A stretch of 64,000 nt of DNA, taken from Brachycybe producta. Taxonomy: Eukaryota; Arthropoda; Diplopoda; Playtdesmida; Andrognathidae. The notes beneath the pieces were generated by a model. It was given only the letters and a program-made list of their open reading frames with translations. It searched no databases and had not been told where the DNA came from. Both the position numbers and the translations under genes were made by a program. The stretch spans positions 558,001 through 622,000 of the forward strand of contig JAUPFP010000030.1 of NCBI GenBank assembly GCA_036925085.1, written 5' to 3'. Of the stretch, positions 35,260 to 47,189 are shown one piece after another (the stretch's first letter is position 1; every line of letters starts with the position of its first letter).

Positions 35260-35626
35260 CACAAGGCTGTCACACATGTCGTATATGTTCTGGTGAACAT
35301 TCTTCCTTTTTTTGTAATGTCCACTATCTTTGCAAATGTCCAAAATGTTTGTAATGTGCATCATGATGTGGCTGCACTTGAGTAATGTCTTCTGGCTGTG
35401 ACTCGTCCAGTCACAAGGCTGTCACACATGTGGTAATATGTTCCGGTGGAAATCCATTCTTTTTGTAATGCCCACAATTTTTGCAATGTCTAACAATCTT
35501 TCCAACTGTCCAATAATCTTTGTAATGCTCACGATATTTGCAAATGTCCGAATCCACAATCTTTGCAATGTCCACTATGATGTGTACTGCACTTCAGAAG
35601 TGTCTTCTGGAAGTGGCACGTCCAGT
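35260..35626. repeat. Two-unit tandem repeat with expanded inner sub-repeat
   Basis: Unit 1 (35260-35411, 152 bp) and unit 2 (35412-35626, about 215 bp) both begin CACAAGGCTGTCACACATG and end with TGTCTTCTGG, then CGTCCAGT. The middle consists of about 21-23-bp sub-repeats of the type AATCTTTGCAATGTCCAC; unit 2 has about 60 bp more of them. It begins about 125 bp after the donor of the candidate exon. No coding frame runs through. Confidence 0.75.
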
Positions 35627-38600
35627 GTGATGTCTCAACAACAACTATACCAACTTTTTCCATCCATTTTTTTTAAACTTTTCCAAATGTGCTTTAAACT
35701 TTTCTATAAAAAACTAGAAAGAAAACTTGTCCAATCATCACTTGAGGTGATTTGGTGTATGTATTTTCCCTGTCTTCCTGTAGGTGGGGTGGCAAAGAAA
35801 ATGGTAAAGAAATAGATGGAATGAGAGAGAGAGATGTCTATAGTGTAATATATGTCCATTTTTCTTCATCTTGTGTTCACTTGTCTTTCTAGTATATGTC
35901 ACATCTGAAAGTTCATAATAGAAGACCCCTTTGGCCAGTAGTACCAATGTATTCTATATATAGTGTCTACCCTCCTCCCTAACCCCCTTTCCATCTTTTT
36001 ATCTTTCAACCCTTTTTTTTTTCCTGTTTATCCACTATATATGTGTGGTATATACTAAGGTTTGTTGTGTACAACAACCAATACAAAAGTTGGCTGTTTC
36101 TAGTTTTTTTTAGAACACCCCCCCTCCTCCTGTTTACTTTCACTGAGGTCCCACACATGAATTTTTTCAACACAGAATGAAAAGGTTTTTCTTTCTCAAT
36201 AACCCTTTTCTTGGGTTATGTGGCTTGGCAATTTTTTTTTTTCCTTCTTCTCCTTTTTGCATCATTTTTCTTTTTATGTTGCTTATCCAAATATGCAAAT
36301 CAGGTTTTTGGAAGAAGGTGTATGATGACGAAAAAGTTGTTCTTCAAAGGGGGGAAAAGGGTTGAGTTTTGTATATATGGACCAAGAAAGAACAGAAAAG
36401 TTGAAAGGAAACCAACTGTATAAGGGGGGGGGGTTGTATTTTGAGGTGGACTTTTAAGGAGGTTTTTTTGTATATTTTTAGGTGGACTTTTAAGGGGGGG
36501 GGGGGTTCGGTTGTTGTTGACGTGTATTTTTGTCCCGTATGGAAGATAAGATGTATTGTTTTTTTCCTTCTTCTTTATAACCCATGTGGGGTTTTTTACC
36601 CCCTTCTTTCCAGTTCCATATTTTTTGTTGCTTATTTTTTATCCACCTTGATGAGAGAATATTGTTGTTGATGAAATGAAATGTGGACTACTTTTTGTAG
36701 TTGTGTGTGTGAATCTTTTTTTCTTCTTCTGCTTCTTCTAACCCTTTATAATAATTTAACCCTTTTGCAATGTTCTTCAAAATGTCATCTTTTTACCCCT
36801 ACTCTGGGCCATGGAACATTTATTTCAGAGTATTTTGTACACTGTACCTGTTGTCGACTTCAAATCTCCCTCCTCCTTTCACCATCTTATTCACATATAT
36901 ATTATCTTGCAATAATTTTAGTTTTTGTCCCATTCAGGAGGTTTTGTCCCATTCACGTTGAAGAGAAAATAAAATTGTTCTGTTAGGAAATTTAGTTTCA
37001 GGAAAGAATCCCACATGCTGAAAAACCAACAAAAAAAGACGAGTTTTAAATAAAAAAGGTAGATTAGATGGCGTTTCTGGTAATTTGTTTACAAAGTGAA
37101 ATTCAGTGGGATTTTATTCAGCGTGTGTGATTCTTCCCTTAAAAAAAGTGAAGCAATTTTTTGTACAGACTATACTTACTATACATAGTAGTGCGTCTTG
37201 ATCTAAATTTAGGCACCATTATAGCCTAGGACCCCTAGGCAATCATACTGATGATGCTTAAATTTTACAGCATAATTCTCTACTAGTTTCTGCAATAAAT
37301 TAGGATATTTTTGGCAGATTTTACAAGATTTTTTAAAAACTTTATATAGTATGATTACCACCCTTAAGGTAACGTAAAGCGGCGATCACCCTGGTAATAC
37401 AGTATTTACGACAAGAAATAAGACAAAAGTTACTAGTCTATTACCAATATTCTAAATAACCAATGTTATCAAAACTTGAGATAAACGGTTTCTATAAGCC
37501 AATGAATGTGCAATTTACCTTTTTTGCAAGTCTTGCAAAAATTTGAGACACATTTGCAAGTACAATTTATCGCGCAACAAATATTGCTGTGAATAAAAGT
37601 GAATGCAATCACATATTATTTTCATGCTATTCTAGTTTCTAACACCGAACGATAGGCAAACAATAGACCAACTAACAATACATTCTGCTTTTTGCTATAG
37701 TGAGCTAGGATCATCTCTTAGATCTATTGATTTGTGAAATTTGCAGTAAGTAATAATGAAAAAATAATAATTGTCGAGTAAAGAATTATTCAAAATTTGG
37801 TTTAACAACAATTTTCATATACATTATACACGAGCATGTATTATTATTATTATTATTATTAGTAGTAGTTATGAAAAATGGCACTGTACAAAAAAGGGAA
37901 TCCCCTCTTAGAGTCCTGAGCCCTAAAAACTGGTTTAACCCTTTTCTTGTGTTGTTTGCGATCGGAACTGAAGAAAAGGTTTTTTTACCCTTATGCAAAC
38001 TATTACCCATGAATCTTATAAAATACCCTCCTCCTCGTCCTCCCCTCACTTTCTTAAACCCTTTTCTTCCTCAGGAGTGATGACAAGCAAAAAAAAAAGT
38101 TAGGCAACCATCATTCTTCAACCCTTTTGAAGGTTTTTTTTGTACAAATTCAGTTAAAAAAAACTTACCCCTTCTGTGTAACCCTTACTGAGTTATTTTT
38201 TTTTTTTGAAAACTTGCTTGCTTTATTTATTCCCAACATCCTTTGATAACACAAACTTTTTCCTGAATTTCCTTCACCCCCCCCCCCCCCCCCAATCCCC
38301 TTCTTAATTTACCCCTAAGTTTTTTTTGTTACCGTGTAGGAAAACTGTTTGGTCGTTTTTAGGTCTTTGGAACTGTTGTTGTTGTCGGAAGTTGTCAGTG
38401 TTCTCATATATACAGTATATGCTATAAGAAGGCAAAAATGCACTTTTCATATTTAAGGTTTGAGGATTGATTTTTGTATTTTTTTGTTTGAGACCTTTTT
38501 TAAATGTCAAAATGGCCCTTTTATTATTTATGGACCATGTCCAGATATCAGGATTTTGTCGTTATTCTCCTCTACTAATTGCTAAGTTGTGAGTACTAAC

Positions 38601-38829
38601 TATAAGTTAATTTAGTTTAATGCACAATTTTGGTTTCCGTTGGAGATTTTTTTGTTTGTTTTTCACTCCTTTTAAACATTGTGCAAGTTAGCTAGAATGT
38701 ACCGCATCTGGTTGACATGTATGCCGTCTTTCGGTACCACTTTTACCGGCAATAGATCGAATTCTTTCCTTCATGTTACTTGAAAGGATTTTTTTTTCAA
38801 TGAAGCTACAAAATGTGTTTTAACCAATA
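35627..38829. other. Putative intronic DNA, no gene recognised
   Basis: Contains G tracts at about 36424 and 36496, and a local duplication of AGGTGGACTTTTAAGG at 36443 and 36479. There is an (ATT)n run near 37841-37860 and a C run at about 38277-38293. A lone FB fragment (GCTATTCTAGTTTCTAACAC) lies near 37627. Open frames at 36177-36986 are Phe/Leu/Ser-rich from T/C tracts. Confidence 0.35.
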
Positions 38830-39100
38830 AATTTAAACAACTAGAATGGTAGCTGAATCACTTAAGGGTATTTTGACGTCTTTCAAAATAAACTTTTTAT
38901 ACACAAAAAATTAAAAAAAATTGTCTGCTAAAAGTCGGGGCCCATTTTCAAACTGACAAAAAATATTTTGAAAGATATCAACATCGGATTACCAATAGAT
39001 CCTAAGTGATTAAGATATACCCTTCTAGTTTCTAAAACACTTTCATTTAAAGTTTCTCGTTGTTTTTGCTCTTCTGAGTTTACACTTTAAAACCAGTTTA
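38830..39100. mobile_element. FB foldback family copy
   Basis: Left arm: AACTAGAATGGTAGCTGAAT, CACTTAAGGGTATTTTGACG, TTTCAAAATAAACTTTTTAT. Right arm: ATATTTTGAAAGATATCAAC, AAGTGATTAAGATATACCCT, TCTAGTTTCTAAAACACTTT, then the outer tail GAGTTTACACTTTAAAACCA. One of the clearest two-armed copies. Confidence 0.75.
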
Positions 39101-40768
39101 GTGATAATTATCTCATTCATATACAGTATATTTGGTCATATAGACTCTATATCGTATATATTGGGTAGCAATTTAAACAGTTGTAAGGACCCTTTATAGA
39201 GTAGACACAAAGAGGAATCAATGGGCCCTATAGTTTTTTTCTTCATATAATAATCTCTACAAATATTGTATCTATAAAAAATATCTAATGATAGTCCTAA
39301 TTAAAATTGGTCCTAAATTTTGGATGTTTTTCTTCCATTTGAATATTCTTATGTCATAAAGAAAACTTTTATATGTTCGTGTTTTTTAATCAGTGGATTT
39401 TTTTCTTTTTTCATTTTGTGTTATTTTGAAAGAAATTTTAAAAACAACAACAACAAGAAAAAAATGTTTGAAAATGAAGCATTTATTTTAGAATAAATAT
39501 TTGCTTTCGTTTGTTATTCCAAAAAAACCCCCTCAAAAATGTGTTTTTTGATTTTCAATTCTGTTTGTTTATGCAGCTGAAATTAAAAGTGAAATTTTTT
39601 TTAAATAAAAAAGGACCCAATTTTTCTTGTTGTGAAAAGAAGGGATTTTTTTTTTCTTCTTCTTCTTCTTATGTTGCATGTATACTTCAGTTATGGGTAA
39701 GAAAAAGTTTTGTGTTTCGTTGCTGTTGCTGCTATTCGTTTAATTATTCAATTAATTAATCATGTTGTATAATTAGGGTTTGAAGCGTAATTTACGTATA
39801 GAGAGAGAGAGAGAAAGTGAGAGTCTGAGAAACGTCATTAATTAATTTTTTTTAAAAAAAAAATCACATAATGGAAACAAAAGAAGAAAAAACTTTTTCG
39901 TTGACTTTTCTTATTGGTCGTCTTTTATTTCTCAACATTTTATCTAAACTTTCTCGAAACCAACTTAAGGGTCTCCATTTTTGTAATCGCAATTAGACAG
40001 CATTTTTAAGTGCCTCTTTTTTGTGTTGTAATAACATAAAAAAAATGTTAAAAGGATAAGGTCCTCCTCCTCCTCTTAATGTATGTGTATACAGGGTCTT
40101 TCGAAAAGGACGTTACCATTTTAACTAAACTTAACAAAAGTAAATTAATTGGGGGGCATCATTTAAAGGTTTTTTTAAAAAAAAAAACGCATTTCAGTAT
40201 TTTAGACGGTCCAATTTTTTAACTCTTGTGTTTTAACATTTAATTTGTGTTGTACACTGATATATATTATTATATATATACACTTATTATTTGCAGGCTG
40301 AGAATATATTTTCTATGAGGACAAAATTCTTGAGGTTTTTACCTGCGCGATGAAATATATTTTTAAAAAATGAACATTGAAAAACGTTTCTTAAAATAAT
40401 GCAAGAGTAAACTCTATGGAGAGAAGAAAGTTTAGCTTTTAAGTATATTTTAAAGTAACTATAACAGCTGTATTAACATTGACGTTATAATCACTTTAAA
40501 ATAATACTTAAATGTTTTAATAATAGTCGTTTTTAAACATTGTGAATTTCTTATTTCAGTGAAGAGTTTTTCCAACTAAACATGACTTGCAAGCTCAAAA
40601 TGAACAATTTACATGAACATGTAATGTATCATATTTAAAGTGATTACACATTATTAATTTAAAAGATGGAAAAAAGATTGTATCACTTGAGTCATGTATA
40701 AAGCCAAAATAGAATTGTGTGATCGGTCAGAGAACCATACGGTGGTAGTCCATTGGAACACTTAATAC
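39101..40768. other. Non-coding; single mariner-type end near 40092
   Basis: A TACAGGGTCTTTCGAAAAGG motif near 40090 looks like one end of a Tc1/mariner-type element; no matching end was seen nearby. A (GA)n run lies near 39799-39814. The frame at 39511-39759 is low-complexity. Confidence 0.3.
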
Positions 40769-40939
40769 CAGTGGTGCTTAATCTACTTTTGCTCATGGCA
40801 CGGTATTTTTCGCCTGAAGAAATTACAACTACAAAAAGTACTCTGCTAGCAGCCAAATAGGCCTATGGCAGAGGGACATAAGTCCACATGCAGCATTCAG
40901 CATTGTCAAGCACATATATAAAAACCAAATTAATAAACG

Positions 40940-41222
40940 ATTATCAATCCCACAAATCAAAATTATCCCTGGCATTCACCACTTCTTCCTCAGGAAGAGA
41001 GTTCCCATTGTTTTATAACTTCTATTGGAGAAAAAAGACCAATAATATGAACCTGTCCTAGCAAAAATCTACCGAATTTTCCTAGAGTGGTCAGCCCTGC
41101 CCATGTATAGTGCTTTATGAACGTCACTAGACTGTGGTTTAGGACAATCACCGCGTGTAATTTTCCCAAACAAATTCAAACTTAACTCAGCCCTACGATG
41201 TGCTATTACTATGCCATTGTAA
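40940..41222 (-). pseudogene. Decayed non-LTR reverse-transcriptase C-terminus
   Basis: On the minus strand the DNA reads, in pieces separated by two frame shifts, FFSNR, then VIKQW, then NSLPEEEVVNARDN. The pattern R-V-I-x-x-W-N-S-L-P-E-x-V-V-N-A is a well-known signature near the C-terminus of many CR1/Jockey/RTE-type LINE reverse transcriptases. Upstream on the same strand, a stop-free stretch reads AHRRAELSLNLFGKITRGDC and continues to a stop. The frame shifts and stop show it is dead. It lies inside the hAT relic at 40769-41572. Confidence 0.5.
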
Positions 41223-41230
41223 CACTGACA

Positions 41231-41275
41231 GCATCTCAGTGACACTATAGTGATTGCTGTGTGTCACTGAGATGC
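41231..41275. repeat. Perfect 15-bp hairpin
   Basis: GCATCTCAGTGACAC (41231-41245) and GTGTCACTGAGATGC (41261-41275) are exact complements separated by a 15-base loop. It sits in the interior of the hAT relic and adjoins the reverse-transcriptase fossil. Confidence 0.85.
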
Positions 41276-41572
41276 CGTAATTGTTCCGTGAGTTTTGCTA
41301 CGTGTGCTGTACGGAACGGAACACTTACGGCTGCATATACTAAAATATTACTTTAGGCCAAAGTAAAACTTAAAACTAATAGGCTTATTGTAGAAAGTTT
41401 TGTCTTGCGTCATGGTTTTAAGCAACTTTTTTTGAATACGTCGGAGGAGGAGGAGGATGATAGTGTGTGTCACAGAACATTTTTTGTGAATCCAGTAAAA
41501 TTAAAGTTCATTTGAAATAACAGATTGAATATAAGATCCAAAATGTCGTGGCACACCCTTTGGGAATCACTA

Positions 41573-43375
41573 GTGTTACCATTTATATACACAAGATTAT
41601 AAGGGGTTTCGATCTGACTTTTTAAAAATCATATAGAGATCTAATTAATTGCTTTAGTATTTTAAACGACGCCATTTTCTATCCTTTTGTTTTACGATAT
41701 ATAATAAAAGAAGAATGGAAAAATATTACAACTTATTTTATGATAAGAGTAATTTACAGATTTTCTAAATAGTTAAAATGTGTAGGAGAGGATTTTTTTT
41801 GTTGTAAATTCTAAATCTATTGTATATAAATGAGGTGTTTTTTTTTTGGTCTTTTCTTTCTGAAAATGTTGAGGCAATTTTCTTGTGTCTTTTGTAAAAT
41901 GTTAATCACAGAAAAAGAACTGAGAGAGAGATGTGATTATTTCTTTTCAACATATGTTTTTACATTATAATATATAAGAAAATATAACTGAAATATCATT
42001 TTTTTGGTTGTTTAATATTGAGATCCAAAAAAAAAAAAAAAAAAACAAAGACAGAAACAATTATTAAGCCCTTTTTTTCTTGACTTTTGCAAAGAGATTT
42101 AACCATTGTTAATATGGTCGTTTATTGTTTTTTATATGAGATTGTTTGGTAGAAAGAAAGAATTACAAAGAACGAAAAAAAATTGAGAAAAAAGCTTTGC
42201 AAATTAATATATATTTTTTTTATGTATATTATAATTTTTTTGGGGGTTTCTTTTCATTTTTTATGAGCCCTCCCCCCTCCTCATATATCTTCATTTACTC
42301 ATTAAGTAATAGAGAGAGAGAGAGAGAGAGAAAGGCGCTGAAATAGAGGCTAAAAGTCACTTTATTATAAGCTAAAGCTTTAAAAAGGGTATTACCTATT
42401 TATATATACATGGTGCATATTATGGTCATGGTAATTGTTTTCATATCACCACAAAATGGGCCTCGAAAAATCTCTTCTTCTTTTACCACCCACCCATTTA
42501 ATGAACAAGTTTTGCCAGTTTTATTTCATCTAATAGATTTCCTATTATTATTTTTATAATTATTAATTTATTAATATACTGTATAAGTGTATATATATAT
42601 AAAAAATAAAAGGCACATCTTGGAAAATATTAACATTTTTCTTTTTTAAAAAAATTGTCCAATGATGAGCCACACTTTTTTTACTGTGAAAAAAAACCCG
42701 TTTAACACGAGAAATGACAGTAACCATGGTTGATTATTTTTCCATGTTAAAAGAATTTGAATGCTATTCTTAGTGACCAGATTTTTTTGCGCCTCAATGA
42801 AACATTCAGAAATGATATTTTCCGAAAACTGCCGTTTCAGACTGGAAACGTGAAATACTCCAAAATAAAAATAAAAACTTCGAAATAAAAACCTCTGAAA
42901 TACAATGGGGAATCTAGGGAATTGCAACATTGCGGAAGATTCAGTGTCGTCATGTTGACACATATTGGCAACAAGTTATTTTCTGAATTCCATTTTATGG
43001 AAATTTTGTTTGGACGATTTTTCGTTGAGCTATAACAAGGCATTTAAAACGGTTTTCATTGTATTTTATTTTCTAAAGATGTCACGATGGAATTGGCCCA
43101 AAATGACAAGATGAAATTTTATTGCGCACATTTTTCTGCTCATAACTCTTATAAATAACCAATGACTTAATTGTCACAATCATAGTCACGTTTTCTAAAT
43201 CAATGCAAACTGAAAAGGCCTGCCATCAGCCCGAGAACCAGTTGACATGGTGGACAATTCTCAATTTATAAATGATTGTCGTTTACACTAAGTTCAGAAC
43301 TATCTATCTTCAAGGCATCAGTTGTTGATTAATTGACTTTGGATGGCCATTTGTACTTAGGCGTAAATGGGGATG
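41573..43375. other. Non-coding AT-rich DNA
   Basis: Contains an A run of about 19 at 42027-42045, (GA)n at 42311-42331 and TA-rich tracts. Frames at 42646-43043 (minus) overlap without any motif. No gene recognised. Confidence 0.3.
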
Positions 43376-43490
43376 TCTACTAAGGATGCCAAATCTGAGA
43401 CAAAGCAATGTTTTCTGCAGCTAGGAAACGTTCAAGTAGGACAAGGCTTTGCTCAGCTTTACTTAGTTTTACGCTTGCATTTCAAATTTG
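43376..43490 (-). pseudogene. Possible protein fossil, related to 27259-27470
   Basis: On the minus strand a stop-free segment reads VKLSKAEQSLVLLERFLAAE and continues NIALSQIWHP. It shares AEQS-x-x-LLER with the segment at 27259-27470, and the nucleotide word AACGTTCAAGTAG is common to both. It looks like the remains of a dispersed coding element of unknown family. Confidence 0.3.
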
Positions 43491-44094
43491 ATATCATCAT
43501 ACATATTATATTCACCTGGTTAATATTGAATATAATATTGAGCCGTATTTACACTATATAGTAAATTATTTTTTTAGAATATTTTTTCGTTTTTGGGGTC
43601 GCATTTAGTGCCATCAGAGATGTACTACAGAATGTGTTTGTTCTCTATAGTCGTTACAATGTCAGATAAGATCTATCTATATGTTGACCATATTATGTTA
43701 TAGGCTTCAATGGCTTGTTTGTTGTTTGAATTTATTCAAAATTTCAATCTCGATTCCAACCTCAGACAATTTCAATTATTAATTATCTCAATTTATGTTT
43801 GAAGTTTTCATTATTAAATTGGAGTCGTTGTATTATCTTGATATTCAGAAGTTCATTCTGAAATTTGTATTCAAAAATAGGTTCTATATTGGGATTTCTA
43901 TTATGCATGGGGAATTGAATATTGACCAATAATTAAAATTAACTTTAATAATTATAATGCAATTTACATGCAATACAGTTCAGAAAAACATGTGTTCTGA
44001 ATTTGTTTGTTGTAAATACATTATATTATTTTGCGGATTTTCAAGTATAGAAGTTATTTACAGTCGAGGCAATTTTTAAGTATTGTTGTAAAAA
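43491..44094. other. Non-coding AT-rich DNA
   Basis: No gene or named repeat recognised. Confidence 0.3.
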
Positions 44095-44430
44095 TGTCTC
44101 ACGAACTCTGATTATTCTTTCAGGTGCAAAAATGAAGAAAAACTTGAGTGTTTAAGAAACTAGAAGGGTAACTCAATCACTTATAAAGGTGTATTTCATG
44201 TTGATATCTTTCACAATAACCCGAGTTACATGTCCCTACTTTAAGCAGCCAATATTTTTAAAGTTTAGTGGGTCTCTATAAAAAGTTTATTTTAAAAGAG
44301 AAATAATTTATGCATGAAATACAACCTTAAATGATTGTTCTATACCAAATCTAATTCTTAATCTGAAACCTCTTCTTAGTTTCTCTTAATTTTACTCGTC
44401 TGAAGAAAAGAAAACCATCTTAAATAATCA
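44095..44430. mobile_element. FB foldback family copy with outer tails
   Basis: Outer tail CGAACTCTGATTATTCTTTC and AGGTGCAAAAATGAAG. Left arm AAGAAACTAGAAGGGTAACT then CAATCACTTATAAAGG and GTTGATATCTTTCACAATAA. Right arm TAAAAAGTTTATTTTAAAAG, with an eroded end TCTTCTTAGTTTCTCTTAAT and a tail AAAACCATCTTAA. It closely parallels the copies at 29264 and 47190. Confidence 0.7.
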
Positions 44431-45519
44431 ATCATTACCATATTACCTTAATATTAGATGTATTTGAAATTAATACCCTTTTGTTCTGTTTTATATAGTT
44501 GCAAAAGTTGCAATTATTTAGTAGAAGAAACAAAAAAACACATTGTGGCATTTGATATTTTTGCAAATTTAAAGAGTTAGTTCTGTTAATACCAACATGT
44601 GTGATTTTTTTTTTGTTTGAAATTTCTAAAAGTAGATTTCTAGTCGGGATGGGGGGTTCCTGTATGAATTTTAATTTGACACCATGTCTAATTTTTGCGT
44701 CTGTGAAAAATATGATCTTCAAAGAAGAACTTGGGGATAAAAATGCTATGAGTCTGTAGTATTATATTGTATACTAGATGGAGCTTAGTTTGTACAATTT
44801 ATATTTTGTGTTACGTGAAGTATAAAAAAAAACAAGTGGGAACAATAGAGAGGTGGAAGGGGGTGGGGGAGGGTTTGCTTATGTCTCCAGACGGTTGTTG
44901 TATATTTTGTACTAGAAGGGTTGGTTTGTTGTGTGTGTGTCTATGTTGCGAGACAGTCTAGTTTTTAGCCTCCTTGTTGTTTAGTTCATGTTTAGAAAAA
45001 GGGTTGTGTTGTGTTGTGTGTGTGCCATTGCCACTGACTGTCATTGCCACTGCTGCCATGGTTCATTCATTCATTACCATTTTTCTTGGTTATACTTTCA
45101 CATTATGTGTGTATGTGTTTTTATTGTTGTTTTTTTTTAAGCCCCCCCCCCCCCCCCTCCGCCTCTCTCCCCTTGTTATTTTCTAGACTGGGCAATATAT
45201 ACTTTGGACAGGAATTATGTGTCCAAAATGTGAAGTCATGAAACATGGTTGTGTTTTTCGGTGTTGTTCTGCCGGTTGCCATTGTTGTATGTTTTCTCCC
45301 TCCCCCCCCCCTATAAATAGGTATGAGTGTGTATTACTACTAGAGAGATAAAGAGAGAGAGAGACCAGTCTAGTCTTTAAGAGTCTCCCGACTGTTGTAC
45401 GCGTTTTGGCTGTGCTTCACGGGCTATTGGCGGTCAATTGCTGCTGCTGCTGCTGCTCCCCGTCAACATTTTGGGGGGCTAAAAAGAGAAAAGGGTTTAA
45501 ATATGTTTATGTTGAAATA
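44431..45519. other. Non-coding, with simple repeats
   Basis: GT-rich stretch near 45003-45022, C run near 45143-45156, a second C run near 45302-45310, (GA)n near 45346-45364 and (TGC)n at 45440-45457. Frames here translate these tracts. Confidence 0.35.
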
Positions 45520-46381
45520 CAGGGTGGCGTAATTTTTTCGCCGTAACTTTTTTAATTGTTAATATTTTCTTAACAATCGTTTATCGTTTCAAGGCTGAGA
45601 TTGTGAGCATTTTTTTGATATGATAATAAACGTTCTAACGACTTCATTTACAAATTAATAATTTGTTCGACAATTTCAATAAAAAACGAAATAAAATTTA
45701 TAAAATTTATTTTATATAGCCATATATTTTGTATAGCCATTATATATTCTTGTTCTGTGGTTCGCTCCTCGTTCATTTCGATGCAATATTCCATGTGGCG
45801 GTCATCGGCAGAGACTATGCTATTGACCATGTCGAGAGTTAGTTCAATCTAAAGCTTGATCAATTCTGAGTGGAAGCTCGACCGACTACTACCTATAGCT
45901 TCGACTGAGAATTGTGTGTCAGCTTTCGACCGAGTTGCCTCTGAAAAATTTCTCAGAAAGTTTTATTTTTTAAACAAAACAAAAATTGTTAACAAATATT
46001 AATAAGACTGGTGATATTTAGGAAAAATCAAAATTGGTTCGATAGTGAAAAAATATCGGTATTTCATGATATATCGAAAAATCCCAAAAAGTTGGAAAAT
46101 CGAACTATTTACAATATCGTTTTATAAAAAAATTGAAAAATATAAAATGTAATCTGATAAAAAATCGAAAATATCGGCTGATACAAAAATTGAAAAATTT
46201 AAAAAAATCAATAATATCAGGAAACAAAATAAAGCTATAGTTACGGGAAGGTTGTAAATTTCGATATTTATTATATACGATATTTTTAAGAAAATATCTT
46301 CCCAATATTTCAAATATCGAAAATTTTGCCGGCTCTGAATGTTAACAAATAATTTATGGCGAAAACAATTGCGCCACCCTG
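45520..46381. mobile_element. Tc1/mariner-like element with CAGGGTGGCG ends
   Basis: Left end CAGGGTGGCGTAATTTTTTC then GCCGTAA. The right end, as complement, is CAGGGTGGCGCAATTGTTTT then CGCCATAA. Both are flanked by TA. The inner arms also match loosely (TTGTTAATATT against its complement near 46341). TA duplications with CAGGGTG ends are typical of mariner-type elements. The interior includes another AT-rich repeat (46020-46337) and no transposase frame. Confidence 0.65.
46020..46337. repeat. AT-rich TCGATAT repeat nested in the mariner-like element
   Basis: Has words such as TTCGATAGTGAAAAAATATC, GATATATCGAAAAATC and AATATCGAAAATTTTGCCGG, matching in reverse orientation the segment at 30955-31450. 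Overlapping minus-strand frames (46105-46313) are only AT-rich translation. Confidence 0.45.
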
Positions 46382-46469
46382 TATATATAATATGAGGATA
46401 TGTGTGTGTGTGGGGGGGGGGGGTGGTTGAGGAGAGTAGAAAAGGGTAGGGACTTCAGTATTGTGTCAA

Positions 46470-46660
46470 TTGCTATTATTTTAACCAATCACATTATTTG
46501 GTATGACTCCATTTTTGAATAGCAATTGGAGGTATCGATCGATGACGTCACATTGATTGGTGTTGATTGGAAGGCGCTCCAGTGCACTTTGGTGTCAACA
46601 TCCTTTTTTTTTTGTTGCCTTTATTTGTAGGCGCGCATATTGGCGCACCCATAGACACAC
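46470..46660 (+). promoter_or_regulatory. Promoter-like cluster: CRE plus CCAAT-type motifs
   Basis: ACCAATCA lies near 46485. The compact block TGACGTCACATTGATTGG (46543-46560) contains a perfect CRE followed at once by an inverted CCAAT box, and GTTGATTGG follows at 46563-46570. CREB/ATF beside NF-Y is a classic promoter pairing. GGCGCGC and TTGGCGCACC occur near 46631-46651. No exon could be attached. It may be an alternative promoter or enhancer of the zinc-finger gene. Confidence 0.35.
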
Positions 46661-47189
46661 ACTTCATATTCTTCTTGCCTATAATGGTTTTTTTTTATTT
46701 TCAAAATTGTAATTCTCAAAAATATTTACATTGTAATTGTACATTTTGCTGTTCATTTTTTTGTTTTGTGTAATGAAATATGTACTGAAGTAAACGAATG
46801 AAGTTATTTTAAATCAAAATAATGACAAAAGTTCATTATATGATTGCATTTTGATGATAACTTAAATTATTGAAGCAGACACATTTATTAGTTTCTAGTT
46901 TAGCAAACAAAATAATTAAAAATTCAATATTTTTGAATAAATTGCAAATGCAGAAAAATATGTTGTTTACAATGAAAAATAACACCAATCTTTAAAAAAA
47001 AATCGGATTTTTTATCCCTTTATTTTTTTAAAAAAACTTCTGAAGTTAAAAAAGAACAATTAATCTTAATCGTAATAAAGATTTTTAATTATGCGAATAT
47101 TCAAATTAAGTTTGTCACATAATTAAATCGATTTACATTTTGTGATCTAAACATGTTTTACAAAGAGCTATCTCTAGAGCATGTCTGTT
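46661..47189. other. AT-rich non-coding DNA
   Basis: No gene or clear repeat recognised. Confidence 0.3.

Larger units (their letters stand above)
40769..41572. mobile_element. hAT-type relic, CAGTGG ends
   Basis: Left end CAGTGGTGCTTAATCTAC. The right end, as complement, is TAGTGATTCCCAAAGGGTGT and then GCCACGACATTT. Ends of this style (CAGTGGTTCCCAAA..., GTGTGCCRCGA) are common in animal hAT elements, and the same style appears at 48836-49110. Inside are a decayed reverse-transcriptase tail and a perfect 15-bp hairpin, so other sequences have been inserted. No clear 8-bp target duplication. Confidence 0.5.

Noticed and set aside
35260-35626. Possible CRISPR-like repeat arrangement
   Set aside because: Sub-repeats are degenerate and contiguous without unique spacers; the context is eukaryotic.
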